Origin: Alphaproteobacteria bacterium
Lineage (GTDB): Bacteria > Pseudomonadota > Alphaproteobacteria > Micropepsales > Micropepsaceae
NCBI GenBank assembly: GCA_021325375.1
Contig: JAJPHG010000014.1
Location: forward strand, 108,167-172,166
Direction: 5' to 3'
Length of the DNA: 64,000 nucleotides
This document shows positions 43,761 through 52,718 of this stretch, one piece after another (positions within the stretch are counted from its first letter, which is position 1; every line of letters begins with the position of its first letter). The position numbers and the translations under genes were made by a program. The notes beneath the pieces were generated by a model. That model was given only the letters and a program-made list of their open reading frames with translations. It made no database searches and was not told where the DNA came from.

Positions 43761-45221
43761 CTAGAAATTATAGCTCAGCGCCGCCTCGAGGGCGCCGGTG
43801 GCGCCTTTGTCGGGGCGCGGCTGGTCGTCCTGCACGCGCGCGGCCAGCTCAAGCTTCCATTTGTGCAGCGGGATGCCAAGCCGCGCCTCGGCAAGGTTCA
43901 CGATCACGGGCGCGGTCGTCACCACGTTGCCCGTCGTGTTGTTCGGGTTCGAGATCACCGCGTGGTGCAGCGACAGCTCGTACGTCCAGTCGTTGCCGTC
44001 GGCCCACGCCGCCTGGAGCGAGAGCAGCCGCGAGTCGCTGTCCAGGCTGAAGCCCAGCGTGCGGCCGCGGTAGCGCATGCCGTCGACGTACTGGAAATTG
44101 TTGTAGGCCGCGCCGTGATCGACGTCGCCGAAGCTGAAGATGTCGACCGTCGGCACCGTGTCGGTGTATTCGAGCGTGACGCGCATCGCGTTGCGCGTCA
44201 TGGGCAGCCACACGCTCGCGCCGAAGAGATGGCTGGTCACCGAATGGATGATCGGGTTGGAGTCCTCGTTCATCTCCTGGGTGTATATCTCCCAGGGCAC
44301 GCCGTTCGTCTGGTTGGCGTAGTGGATGTCGATCACGCCTTCGTCGTTGGTGCGGTTGACGCTGTTGGCCTGGTTGGTGAACTGGAAATACTCCGCGATC
44401 GGCACGCAAGGATGGCCCTCGCCGCACAGTTCCTCGGTGCGCGCGAGCCCGATCTGCAGGCCGGGCAGCGGATTGAAGGTGAAGCGCAACCCGTTATAGG
44501 CCGTGTTCATCGACACGCGCTCATCGTCGAGCCAGCCGACGAGGAACTGCATCTGCCACGGCCCCATCCAGGAGAGCAGCGGCGTGCGGAACGGCGCGGT
44601 GCTCATCCGCTCGATGCCGACCTGCGGAAACGGGCGCGCGTTGTTGGAGAGCGACAGCGCCGAGATCCATCCCGGTCCCCACCATTGCGAGATATAGCCC
44701 GCATAGACCACCGCGCCGCCGATGCGCTGGGCGATGTAGGAGCCGTCGGGATCGTAATGGGTCGAGCGGCCGGTGTAATCGGTCCACGCGCCGACCGAGA
44801 TGCGCAGCGCCGTGTCCTCGTTCATGTATTCGATCGAGGCCTGGTTCTCGCCCTTGTTGCGGCCGAGCCCGTCGAAGCCGCGGACCACGCCCACATCGTT
44901 GGTGAAGTCCCAGGTGACGTTGCCGGCGAAGGTGTTCCTGTGCATCTGCGACTTCGCATAGGCCATCACGCGCCGCGCCGCTTCCTGCACGAAGGGCGGC
45001 TCGGCGGCGAGCGTGATCTGCCCGCGCAGCCGGCCCAGCACGCCCGCCCACGGGATCGGCCACTGGGTCGTGATGTCGTCGATGATGCCGGCCTGGGCCA
45101 GGATCTGGATGTCGGAGCGCAGCTGCGAGTCGCCGACCTCGGCCCAGGGCGAAGCGTTGGCCGCCGCAAGCCCCAGCCACAGCGCCGCAACGCAGCCGAT
45201 CACGACCCTGAAAATTCCCAC
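43761..45221 (-). CDS. Capsule assembly Wzi family outer-membrane protein
   Basis: A 486-aa beta-barrel protein with a signal peptide (MGIFRVVIGCVAALWLGLAA). The Wzi family pattern is seen in SPWAEVGDSQLRSDIQILA, YAGYISQWWGPGWISALSLS and NARPFPQVGIER, and it ends with an aromatic residue (LSYNF), as outer-membrane barrels do. Wzi anchors or organises capsule at the cell surface. It sits beside nucleotide-sugar genes, consistent with a capsule or exopolysaccharide role. Confidence 0.88.
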   Translation of the reverse strand: MGIFRVVIGCVAALWLGLAAANASPWAEVGDSQLRSDIQILAQAGIIDDITTQWPIPWAGVLGRLRGQITLAAEPPFVQEAARRVMAYAKSQMHRNTFAGNVTWDFTNDVGVVRGFDGLGRNKGENQASIEYMNEDTALRISVGAWTDYTGRSTHYDPDGSYIAQRIGGAVVYAGYISQWWGPGWISALSLSNNARPFPQVGIERMSTAPFRTPLLSWMGPWQMQFLVGWLDDERVSMNTAYNGLRFTFNPLPGLQIGLARTEELCGEGHPCVPIAEYFQFTNQANSVNRTNDEGVIDIHYANQTNGVPWEIYTQEMNEDSNPIIHSVTSHLFGASVWLPMTRNAMRVTLEYTDTVPTVDIFSFGDVDHGAAYNNFQYVDGMRYRGRTLGFSLDSDSRLLSLQAAWADGNDWTYELSLHHAVISNPNNTTGNVVTTAPVIVNLAEARLGIPLHKWKLELAARVQDDQPRPDKGATGALEAALSYNF

Positions 45222-45310
45222 GCCCGACGCCGCCTTGCCTTAGAGGCCGCAACCCTATGCGATCGTTGGAAGATTGGAAATGGTCCCGGGCGCGAAATTC
45301 GGTGGGCTTT

Positions 45311-46456
45311 TCAGCCCAGGCGCCCGAGCCGGAACGGAGCGGGACCGTCGGTGTCGTCCAGCGCCATCCCCGCCAGTATCTCGCCGATGGCGGGGGAATG
45401 CTTGAAGCCATGTCCCGAACAGGCCGAGGCCACGATCACGCGCTCCGCACCCGGCAGACGGTCGATGACGAACTGCCGGTCCGGCGTCGCGGTATAGAGG
45501 CATGTGACGGCCTTGAGACAGAGAGCGCCCACGCCGGGCAGATGCGGCGCGACAAGCCGGCGCATCGCGTCGATCTCGTCCGCCGAAACCTCCCTGATCG
45601 CCGCATCGGGCGCCACGTCGTCGATGAACTGCTCGGTTGCGACCTTCAGTCCGCCGCCGGGCGACAGGACCGGAAAGCCATAGATGCCGTCATGCGAATC
45701 CGGCAGCTCCCAGATGAAGATCGGCAAGTGCCCCGGCCGGAACGCCGCCTCGTCGCCGTCGACGGCGAACCAGGTGAGGACCTGGCGATAGACTTTCAAC
45801 AAAGGCGCGAATTGGGGACAAAGCTCCGGCAACCAGGCGCCCAGCGTCATGACCGCCTTGCCGGCGCGATAGGTGCCGCGATCGGTCACGATCTCGACGC
45901 CGTCCGCACGGCTGCGAATCGCTGTGACGCGCTCTCCGGTACGGACCTCGCCGCCGAGCCCGCGCGCGAGACCGAGTTGCGCGCGCACGCAGGCTTCGGG
46001 GCGCACGAAGCCCATCTCCGGCTCGAAATAGCCGCGCTCGCCGTCGCGCACGGCGAATTGCGGGAAGCGCGCGCGGATGTCGCTTGCGCTCAGCAGTTCA
46101 TGCGCGACGCCGTTGGCGCGCGCGTTGGCTATCGTGTTCTCGAAGAAGCCTTCGACATGGACCGAGGCCTTGCTCGCGCCGGAGATGACGAGCCCGCCGC
46201 ATTGGGTGAGCAGGCTCTCGCCGGTCTCGGCCTCGATCTCGCGCCAGATCTCGTGGCTGCGGCGCACGAAGCCGGTGAAGAGCGCGTTCTCGCCGTTGGC
46301 AAGCCGCGTGATGCGCGTCTCGCCATGCGTCGAGCCCATCTCGTGCGGCGGCGCGAAGCGGTCGATGCCCAGCACGCGCGCGCCGCGCTTGGCGAGCTGA
46401 TAAAGCGCGGCGCTGCCATACGCGCCGAGCCCAAGCACGATGACGTCGTACGTCAC
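45311..46456 (-). CDS. Monomeric sarcosine oxidase / N-methyltryptophan oxidase-like FAD enzyme
   Basis: A 381-aa FAD-dependent amine oxidase of the DAO family. The dinucleotide-binding motif VIVLGLGAYGSAALYQLAKRG is at the N-terminus. The cysteine that covalently binds FAD in the family lies in TCLYTATPDRQFVID, and a GHGFKHSP segment is near the C-terminus. The start GTG at 46456 is one nt after the amidohydrolase stop. N-methyl amino acid oxidation is inferred from family. Confidence 0.85.
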   Translation of the reverse strand: MTYDVIVLGLGAYGSAALYQLAKRGARVLGIDRFAPPHEMGSTHGETRITRLANGENALFTGFVRRSHEIWREIEAETGESLLTQCGGLVISGASKASVHVEGFFENTIANARANGVAHELLSASDIRARFPQFAVRDGERGYFEPEMGFVRPEACVRAQLGLARGLGGEVRTGERVTAIRSRADGVEIVTDRGTYRAGKAVMTLGAWLPELCPQFAPLLKVYRQVLTWFAVDGDEAAFRPGHLPIFIWELPDSHDGIYGFPVLSPGGGLKVATEQFIDDVAPDAAIREVSADEIDAMRRLVAPHLPGVGALCLKAVTCLYTATPDRQFVIDRLPGAERVIVASACSGHGFKHSPAIGEILAGMALDDTDGPAPFRLGRLG

Positions 46457-46457
46457 C

Positions 46458-47646
46458 TCAGGCGGCGGCGCGCGACGCCGGACGGCGCAGCTCGGGTGCG
46501 AGGCCATCGCCCATCAGGTCGATGAAATTGTCGCAGAAGAAGCGTTCGACGGCTCGTGCCGGCGTGTCGGCGAGGCTGTCGTTGAAGCGCTTCAAGGGAT
46601 TGCGCCCGCCCTCGACATGCGGGAAGTCCGAGGAGAACAGGCACACCTCCTCGCCGGAATTGGCGATGATCCAGCCCGAATCCTCGTGGCAATAGGGCGT
46701 GACCCGCACCTGACGGCGCACGATCTCGGACGGACGCGCGGAGAGCTTCTGCAGCCGCTCCTCGTTCTTGATGAAGGCTTGCGCGGCCGAATCCATGTTG
46801 CGCATCCAGCCGGGCAGCCACGAGGCGCCGAGCTCGATGGCGCCGAATTTCAGCCCCCGGTGACGGTCGAGCACGCCGTCGAAGATCAGCGCGGCCAAGC
46901 TCGTCATCACCGAATGCGCGATCGGCATGTAGCTGACCGAGGTGAAGTTCTCCTCGCCGCCGTGGAAGTCCTTCACGCGCGGCAGGCCGTTGTTGAAGTA
47001 GTCGGGGTTGAGCTTCTCCTCGCCGCCGACATGGAAGACGACCGGCAGCCTCGCCTCCTCAGCCATCGCCCAGAGCGGCTCGAACGCGATATGGCTCGGC
47101 GAATGGCCCTTGGGGCAGCGCGACGGGATGAGCAGCGCTTTCAGGCCCAGCGCGATCGCGTCGCGCGCCGTCTCTATCGTGCGCGTGGCGTCCGCGAGCG
47201 GAATGTAAGCGGTGCCGAGGAAGCGGCGATCCACCGAGCAGAAATCCGCCATCATGCGGTTTGTGCGCCTGCGCGGTCGCGTAGGCGAGCTCGGGGTTGC
47301 CGTCGTCGAGCCCGAAATTGCCCAGGCACCAGGTCGTGAAGATGAGCTGGCTCGAGAAGCCGAGCAGATCGAGCGCGCGCGGGCGATCCTCGCGGCGGAA
47401 CGCGCCCAGCGCCTCGTAGTTCTTGCGCAGCAGGATGTTCGCATCCGCCCCGGCACGGAACGCGGGATCGTCGTGCTGCTTGTTCGCCCAGGTGGAGAGC
47501 TTGCCGTCGCGCGGCCAGGCCTTCAGCTTCGGCAGCTCATCATAGGCCGCGCGGAACTTGGGATCGAGCCAGGCGTCCAGACAGTCGCTCAATTCCATCA
47601 GATGGGAATCGGCATCGTGGACGACGCGGTTCTCGACATAGGGCAT
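46458..47646 (-). pseudogene. Amidohydrolase (PF04909-type) split by a frameshift
   Basis: A metal-dependent amidohydrolase of the ACMSD/amidohydrolase-2 type, about 395 aa if repaired. The 5' part starts at ATG 47646 with GGGAGA upstream and contains HDADSHLMEL. The 3' part contains VVFHVGGEE and LFSSDFPHVEGG. The frames change at 47260-47262: an AAA run (minus strand) shifts AQAHNRMMADF out of frame, and one base fewer would restore it. It is either a pseudogene or an assembly/sequencing error. It lies directly upstream of the sarcosine-oxidase-like gene. Confidence 0.85.
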
Positions 47647-47661
47647 GACGGTCTCCCGGTC

Positions 47662-47889
47662 CTAGAATCCCCAATCCGGCTCGATGTCTTCCGGCTTGCG
47701 CAGGCGCAGGCGGCCGATGCGCAGCTCGCCGATGTCCAGCCGCTCGAACCGCGCACGCCGTACGAACAGCCAGTTCACCGCGACGAAGCCGAGCGCCAAC
47801 GCGCCGACCGCCAATGCTCCCAGCGCCACGGCGCCGAGGGCCGTGGTGGCGGGATCGTTCCTTCGTCTGGGCGTAAGCGCGTGCAACAT
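47662..47889 (-). CDS. Hypothetical small single-pass membrane protein
   Basis: A 75-aa protein with one hydrophobic segment, ALGAVALGALAVGALALGF (about residues 17-35), preceded by basic residues and followed by an RRARFERLDIGELRIGRLRL tail. GAGGAAACGTC precedes the ATG, a good ribosome-binding site. It lies 16 nt upstream of the amidohydrolase. No family is recognised. Confidence 0.6.
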   Translation of the reverse strand: MLHALTPRRRNDPATTALGAVALGALAVGALALGFVAVNWLFVRRARFERLDIGELRIGRLRLRKPEDIEPDWGF

Positions 47890-47940
47890 GACGTTTCCTC
47901 AGGCGGCTCTGTTCTTTTGCAGCACGCTAGCAGCCTCTTA

Positions 47941-48045
47941 TCCTCCCCCGCAACGCGGGGGGAGGTGGCGCGAAGCGCCGGAGGGGGACTTCCCCCTCCG
48001 CCTCGCTATCGCTCGGCACCTCCCCCGTAAGAACGGGGGAGGATG
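47941..48045. repeat. Palindromic repeat, TCCTCCCCCG...CGGGGGAGGA type
   Basis: A 105-nt element between the small membrane gene and the HMG-CoA synthase-like gene. It consists of TCCTCCCCCG / CGGGGGAGGA outer arms and nested GGAGGGGGA / TCCCCCTCC arms around the centre. It belongs to the same GC-rich palindrome type as 241-355. Confidence 0.7.
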
Positions 48046-48046
48046 A

Positions 48047-49489
48047 CTACACCGGCACCGCTTTCCAGAAATAGCGCACGAAGCCGCGGCGCTCGTCGCG
48101 GTCCTTGACGCGGAAGGACATGCGCACCTTGGTGCCGGTGTCGACCTGGCCCTGCTCGACATCGGTGATGTCGGTCATGAAGCGGCCGCCCTCGGGGAAG
48201 GTGATCATGCCGTAGTGGTTCGGCGGGTCCATCGAAAAGGTGAGGAAGTCGGCCGACCACGACAACACCGTGCCCTCGCGCTCCGAGAAGCCGTAGTCAT
48301 CCTGGCTGTCGACCGCCTTGCAGTTCGGGCCGACGCAGATGCGGCTCTTGGGGAACTGCGCCGTGCCGCAGACGCGGCACTTGCCGCCGACGAGGCCGAG
48401 CAGCATGTCGTTCTTGCGGTAGAGCACCGACAGCGCCGTGCGCTTGTCGACCTCGGCGCGCATGCCCTTCTCGAGCTCGATGAGACTGTTGAAGCCCAGA
48501 TATTTGAGATAGTTCGTCTCTTCCTTGCGCCGCGCGAGCGAGCCGGTGACGCCCAGCCGCTTGGGCAGAAGCTCGATCGCATCGGTCGCCTCGAACAGCA
48601 GCGCCTCGCAGCCCTGGCCGAATTGCGCGACGAGGATCTTCTCGCTGGGACGCGCGCTTTCGAGCACGTGCGCGAGCATCAAGAGCGCGTGCGTCGAGCC
48701 GCTGTCGCCGACGGTGCCCGCGAGATTGTCGCGCGTCTTCGCCGGATCGATGCCGCATTGCTTGGCGATGGTCTGGTCGAGCTTAGCGAAGGGGCACGGA
48801 AGGATGAAATGCGCGACATCGGCCCCGGCGACGCCTGTCTTGTCGAGCAGCGCCTTGACGGTCGCGGGCACGATCTTGGTGTAGCCCTCGTCGCGGATCC
48901 AGCGCTCTTCCCAGCCATAGTCGAAATCCTCGCCCTCGCCGCGGAAGTGATCGACGAAATCGAGCGTCTGCGACGTGCTGCCCAGATATTTCGCGATGAC
49001 GTCATGGCCGCCGACCGTGAACGCCGCCCCCGCGTCGCCGTAGGCCAGCTCTTGCGGAGACGCCGCGCGGGCTTTGCGCCTTTCGCCCGCGACGACGAGC
49101 GGCGCCGTCACGCGCCCGCCCGCCACCGCGTCGAGCGCCGCGGTCAGCGCCGAAAGCCCCGCGCGCTGCGACGAGGTCACGTCGGTGGAGGAGATGTTGC
49201 GCTCGAGTTGAAGCGCCGCCGCGACCACGCCCGCGTTCTGGCGGTCCGAGAACGGCATCGAGGTCGAGGCGAAATAGATCGCGTCCACCCGGCCGCGCTC
49301 GCCGGGCAGGCAGTCGCGCCCCGCCTCGACGGCGAGCGTCACCGCGTCCTCGTCGTAATTCGCCATCGCGCGCTCGCCCTTGGCGCCGCCGACGAGACCG
49401 GGCGCGAACCATTTGTTCGCCTCCGCCACCGCTTTGCGCTGCAGCCTGCGGCGCGGGATATAGGCGCCATACGCCGTGATGCCGATCAT
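48047..49489 (-). CDS. HMG-CoA synthase/KAS III-like protein with C-terminal DUF35 OB-fold domain
   Basis: A 480-aa fusion. The N-terminal 370 residues match the HMG-CoA-synthase/KAS III fold (MIGITAYGAYIPRRRL, YDEDAVTLAVEA, GDSGSTHALLML). The C-terminal 110 residues are DUF35-like, with a zinc-ribbon motif CRVCGTAQFPKSRIC and an OB fold. At the usual catalytic cysteine position the sequence reads TDVTSSQRAG, with no cysteine. ATG at 49489 follows GGAG by 6 nt. The role in acyl-CoA metabolism is unclear. Confidence 0.8.
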   Translation of the reverse strand: MIGITAYGAYIPRRRLQRKAVAEANKWFAPGLVGGAKGERAMANYDEDAVTLAVEAGRDCLPGERGRVDAIYFASTSMPFSDRQNAGVVAAALQLERNISSTDVTSSQRAGLSALTAALDAVAGGRVTAPLVVAGERRKARAASPQELAYGDAGAAFTVGGHDVIAKYLGSTSQTLDFVDHFRGEGEDFDYGWEERWIRDEGYTKIVPATVKALLDKTGVAGADVAHFILPCPFAKLDQTIAKQCGIDPAKTRDNLAGTVGDSGSTHALLMLAHVLESARPSEKILVAQFGQGCEALLFEATDAIELLPKRLGVTGSLARRKEETNYLKYLGFNSLIELEKGMRAEVDKRTALSVLYRKNDMLLGLVGGKCRVCGTAQFPKSRICVGPNCKAVDSQDDYGFSEREGTVLSWSADFLTFSMDPPNHYGMITFPEGGRFMTDITDVEQGQVDTGTKVRMSFRVKDRDERRGFVRYFWKAVPV

Positions 49490-49545
49490 TTGGGAACTCC
49501 GCAGGATAGGGATGGCGCTATCTGGAACCGAGATGCCGCGCTTGG

Positions 49546-49869
49546 TCAATGCACCACGATGCAGTCGATGCTCTTGGCCCTGAGCTGCGCGCAGATCGCG
49601 GCCGCTCCTGCTGCGTCAACGGGCCCGCCGCGCAGGCGCCAGAGCCTGCCCTTGCGCGGCACCTTCACTGGGCTGATCTCGGGCTTGAGGCCGTCGAGCA
49701 CGCCGCCCGCGCGGGCCGCAATGGCGATCCAGCTATGGGCGGCCTCGGCTTCGCTGTGCTCGGCGCCGAGCTGGAACAAATAGCCCTCGCCCATGCCGGG
49801 GCGAAGCGCCGGATCGGCCGCGTGCGAGGGTCCGACGGCGAACAGAAGCAAGATCGGCAGCCAGCGCAT
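49546..49869 (-). CDS. Secreted SPOR-domain-like protein
   Basis: A 107-aa protein with a signal peptide (MRWLPILLLFAVGPSHA) and an approximately 75-aa domain with the SPOR-like pattern GYLFQLGAEHSEAEAAHSW...RLRGGPVDAAGAAAICAQL. SPOR domains bind denuded peptidoglycan at the division site. This one is short and lies downstream of no obvious division gene. It is close to the HMG-CoA synthase-like gene on the same strand. Confidence 0.65.
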   Translation of the reverse strand: MRWLPILLLFAVGPSHAADPALRPGMGEGYLFQLGAEHSEAEAAHSWIAIAARAGGVLDGLKPEISPVKVPRKGRLWRLRGGPVDAAGAAAICAQLRAKSIDCIVVH

Positions 49870-49951
49870 GAGAGGTTTCGCGACTCAACCCAAGTGGACG
49901 ACCCTCAAGCTATTATGCCATGAAATCCCGCCCGACCTACGAAGCACCCTC

Positions 49952-50830
49952 ATGGCCAAGATCAGACCCGTCCGCAAAGCCGTCTTCCCCGTCGCCGGCA
50001 TGGGCACGCGATTCCTTCCCGCGACCAAGGCGGTGCCGAAGGAGATGCTGCCCGTCGTCGACAAGCCGGTGATCCAATACGCCGTCGAGGAGGCGAAGGA
50101 AGCCGGCATCGAGCAGTTCATCTTCGTCACCGGCCGCGGCAAGCACGTCATCGAGGACCATTTCGACCACGCCTACGAGCTCGAGAGCCTGCTGTCGGCG
50201 CGCGACAAGACGAAAGAGTTGGATTCGCTGCTCGAGGGCCTGCCGGTCACCGGCTCGGTCAGCTTCACGCGCCAGCAGAAGCCGCTCGGCCTGGGTCACG
50301 CGGTGTGGTGCGCGCGCCATCTCGTCGGCGACGAGCCGTTCGCGGTGCTGCTGCCCGACGACCTGCTGTTCGGCAAGCCCGGCGCGCTCAAGCAGATGAT
50401 CCAGGCTTACGAGAAGACCGGCGGCGCGATCGTCGCCGCCGAGAACAAGCCGCGCGAGGAGACCAAGCGCTACGGCGTCATCGATCCCGGAAGGAAGAGC
50501 GGCAACGTCACCGAGGTGAAGGCCGTCGTCGAGAAGCCGAACCCCGCGAAAGCGCCGTCGACGCTGTGCGTCATCGGCCGCTACATCCTGCAGCCCGAGA
50601 TCTTCGTCGAGCTCGACAAGCGCGAGAAGGGCGCGGGCGGCGAGATCGAGCTCACCGACGCCATGGCCAAGCTCATCGGCCGCATGCCGTTCCACGCGGT
50701 CGAGACGAGCTGCGCGCGCTACGATTGCGGCGACAAGGTAGGCTTCCTGCACGCCAACATCGCCGTCGGCCTCGCCCGCCCCGACATTGCGCCGGCTTTG
50801 AGGCCGCTGCTGAAGGCGATGAAGCTTTAA
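49952..50830 (+). CDS. galU: UTP--glucose-1-phosphate uridylyltransferase
   Basis: A 292-aa nucleotidyltransferase that makes UDP-glucose. The pattern VFPVAGMGTRFLPATKAVPK with the KEMLPVVDKP continuation is diagnostic, followed by QKPLGLGHAVWCAR and VEKPNP. ATG at 49952 gives the usual MAKIRPVRKAVFP N-terminus. It feeds UDP-glucose to galE and ugd elsewhere in the region. Confidence 0.95.
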   Translation: MAKIRPVRKAVFPVAGMGTRFLPATKAVPKEMLPVVDKPVIQYAVEEAKEAGIEQFIFVTGRGKHVIEDHFDHAYELESLLSARDKTKELDSLLEGLPVTGSVSFTRQQKPLGLGHAVWCARHLVGDEPFAVLLPDDLLFGKPGALKQMIQAYEKTGGAIVAAENKPREETKRYGVIDPGRKSGNVTEVKAVVEKPNPAKAPSTLCVIGRYILQPEIFVELDKREKGAGGEIELTDAMAKLIGRMPFHAVETSCARYDCGDKVGFLHANIAVGLARPDIAPALRPLLKAMKL

Positions 50831-50838
50831 GCCCCCTT

Positions 50839-50953
50839 CACCATGGCCGGGCTTGACCCAGCCACCCAGCGCGCCCGCATCTGCGGGCGCAAAAGAGTCT
50901 TTTCGCTCGCTGACGCTCGCTAGCTGGGTGGCCGCCTCAAGGGCGGCCATGGT
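50839..50953. repeat. Palindromic repeat, CACCATGGCCGGG...GGCGGCCATGGTG type
   Basis: A 115-nt element between galU and the aminotransferase gene. Outer arms are CACCATGGCC / GGCCATGGTG, with an inner CCCAGCCACCCAGC / GCTGGGTGG pair and a small CGCCCGCATCTGCGGGCG hairpin. It is related in design to 1741-1824 and 20792-20916. Confidence 0.8.
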
Positions 50954-51058
50954 GAATAGATGAGTGACGTATTTCGCAACAATTAGTGTCGCTTAGCGCG
51001 TTGTGGCATTGGAGCCGGACCACTAGAACCCCAACTCCCCCAAGCATCCGGAGTGCCC

Positions 51059-52183
51059 ATGTCCGAGCCCATCGCGCTGATCGATCTGCAGGCCCAACGC
51101 CGCCGCCTCGGCGCGCCGCTGGAGCGCGCGATCCTGGATGCCGTGCAGGGCGGCCAGTGGGTCATGGGGCCGCAAGTGGCTCAACTCGAGAAACAACTCG
51201 CCGAATTCGCGGGCGTGAAGCACTGCATCGCCTGCGCCGACGGCACCGACGCGCTGCTCATCGTGCTGCGCGCCTGGGACGTGGGTCCGGGCGACGCGGT
51301 GTTCGTCCCCGCCTTCACGTTTGCGGCCTCGGCGGAGGTCGTGGCGCTGGTCGGCGCGACGCCGGTCTTCGTCGACGTCTACGAGGACACCTACAATCTC
51401 GATCCCGCGAGCCTCGAAGCGGCGATCGCGCTCGTCAAGCGCGAAGGCAAGCTCAAGCCCCGCGTCGTGATGCCGGTCGATCTCTTCGGGCAGCCCGCCG
51501 ACTACCGCGCCATCGAGCCGCTGGTGAAGCGCGAGGGGCTGAAGCTTCTCTGTGATGCCGCACAGGGCTTCGGCGCGCTCATCGACGGCCGCCGCGCCGG
51601 CGGCATCGGCGACGCGGCGTCGACGAGCTTCTTCCCCGCCAAGCCGCTCGGCTGCTACGGCGACGGGGGTGCTGCCTTCACCAATGACGATGCGCTCGAC
51701 ACCTTGCTGCGCTCGATCCGCGTGCACGGCCAGGGCAGTGACAAGTACGAGAACGTCCGCATCGGCGTGAACTCGCGCCTCGACACCATCCAGGCCGCGG
51801 TGCTGATCGAGAAGATGAAGATCTTCCCCGAGGAGATCGAGCTGCGCGAGCAGATCGCGCAGCGCTATTCGAAAGCGTTCCGCGCATCGAACCGCATCGT
51901 GGTGCCGCGCGTGATCGATGGGGCGCAATCGACCTGGGCGCAATACACGATCCAGGTCCCCGACCGCGACAAGATGCAGGCGGCGCTGAAAGCCAAGGGC
52001 ATCCCGAGCGCGGTCTATTACCCGATCCCGCTTTCCAGGCAGAAGGGCTACCACCACTTCCCCTCCGCGCCGACGCCGGTGAGCGAGAAGATCAGCAAGA
52101 CGGTCGTCAGCCTGCCGATGCATCCCTATCTCGACAGCGCGACGCAGGACCGCGTCATCGCGGCGGTGCTGGAGGCGGTGTGA
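51059..52183 (+). CDS. DegT/DnrJ/EryC1/StrS-type sugar aminotransferase (WbpE-like)
   Basis: A 374-aa PLP-dependent aminotransferase that acts on keto-sugars. It starts MSEPIALIDLQAQRRRLG and contains CADGTDALLIVL, FAASAEVVALVGA, the PLP-binding CDAAQGFGA and the lysine in FFPAKPLGCYGDGG. ATG at 51059 follows GGAG by 5 nt. WbpE acts together with a WbpA-type dehydrogenase, one of which lies at 42280; WbpB/D partners are not in the window. Confidence 0.9.
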   Translation: MSEPIALIDLQAQRRRLGAPLERAILDAVQGGQWVMGPQVAQLEKQLAEFAGVKHCIACADGTDALLIVLRAWDVGPGDAVFVPAFTFAASAEVVALVGATPVFVDVYEDTYNLDPASLEAAIALVKREGKLKPRVVMPVDLFGQPADYRAIEPLVKREGLKLLCDAAQGFGALIDGRRAGGIGDAASTSFFPAKPLGCYGDGGAAFTNDDALDTLLRSIRVHGQGSDKYENVRIGVNSRLDTIQAAVLIEKMKIFPEEIELREQIAQRYSKAFRASNRIVVPRVIDGAQSTWAQYTIQVPDRDKMQAALKAKGIPSAVYYPIPLSRQKGYHHFPSAPTPVSEKISKTVVSLPMHPYLDSATQDRVIAAVLEAV

Positions 52184-52623
52184 AAATCTTCCTCGCCGCC
52201 ATGGTCCTCGCCTGCTGCGCAACGGCGGCGGACGCCGCACCGTGCGCGAAAGACGGCGCGCCGGAAATCAAGGCGGTCTACGACCATTGGCTGGCGGCCT
52301 ATCGCGCCCACGATCTCGACGGCACCATGGCGATCTTCGCGCCCGACGTGGTGTTCCAGTTCCAGGGCGCACCCGATGCGGGGTGGTCCGACCTCAAAGC
52401 GAGCTACGCGCAGGAGTTCGCGGGCCATGCCTCGGGCGCGTGGTCGCCGGAATTCCGCTCCATCGAAGTCTCGGACGACCTCGCGGCGGCGTTCTCCGAA
52501 TGGAAGCTTGTGCAGGACGGAGCCGTGAAGGCGCACAACAACAGCATCGACCTGTTCCGGCGCGACGCGGTCTGCCATTGGCATATCGTCCGCTCACTGA
52601 ATTACCCTTTGAAGGACAAGTGA
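52180..52623 (+). CDS. SnoaL/NTF2-like secreted protein
   Basis: A 147-aa protein with a signal peptide (MKIFLAAMVLACCATAADA) and a SnoaL-type NTF2 domain. The pattern is IKAVYDHWLAAYRAHDLDGTM, FAPDVVFQFQGAPD and ending in a HWHIVRSLN strand. The start is GTG at 52180, overlapping the aminotransferase stop in GTGTGA. Co-expression with the sugar aminotransferase is likely; the ligand or activity is unknown. Confidence 0.8.
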   Translation: MKIFLAAMVLACCATAADAAPCAKDGAPEIKAVYDHWLAAYRAHDLDGTMAIFAPDVVFQFQGAPDAGWSDLKASYAQEFAGHASGAWSPEFRSIEVSDDLAAAFSEWKLVQDGAVKAHNNSIDLFRRDAVCHWHIVRSLNYPLKDK

Positions 52624-52718
52624 CCCATTCACCCTCCCCGTCCTTTTCCCCACCCTTTTGGCGGGAAATGGGCTAAAGGGGCGGGAGATGTGGCGGGTGG
52701 CGGCCGGACGGAAGCGGA

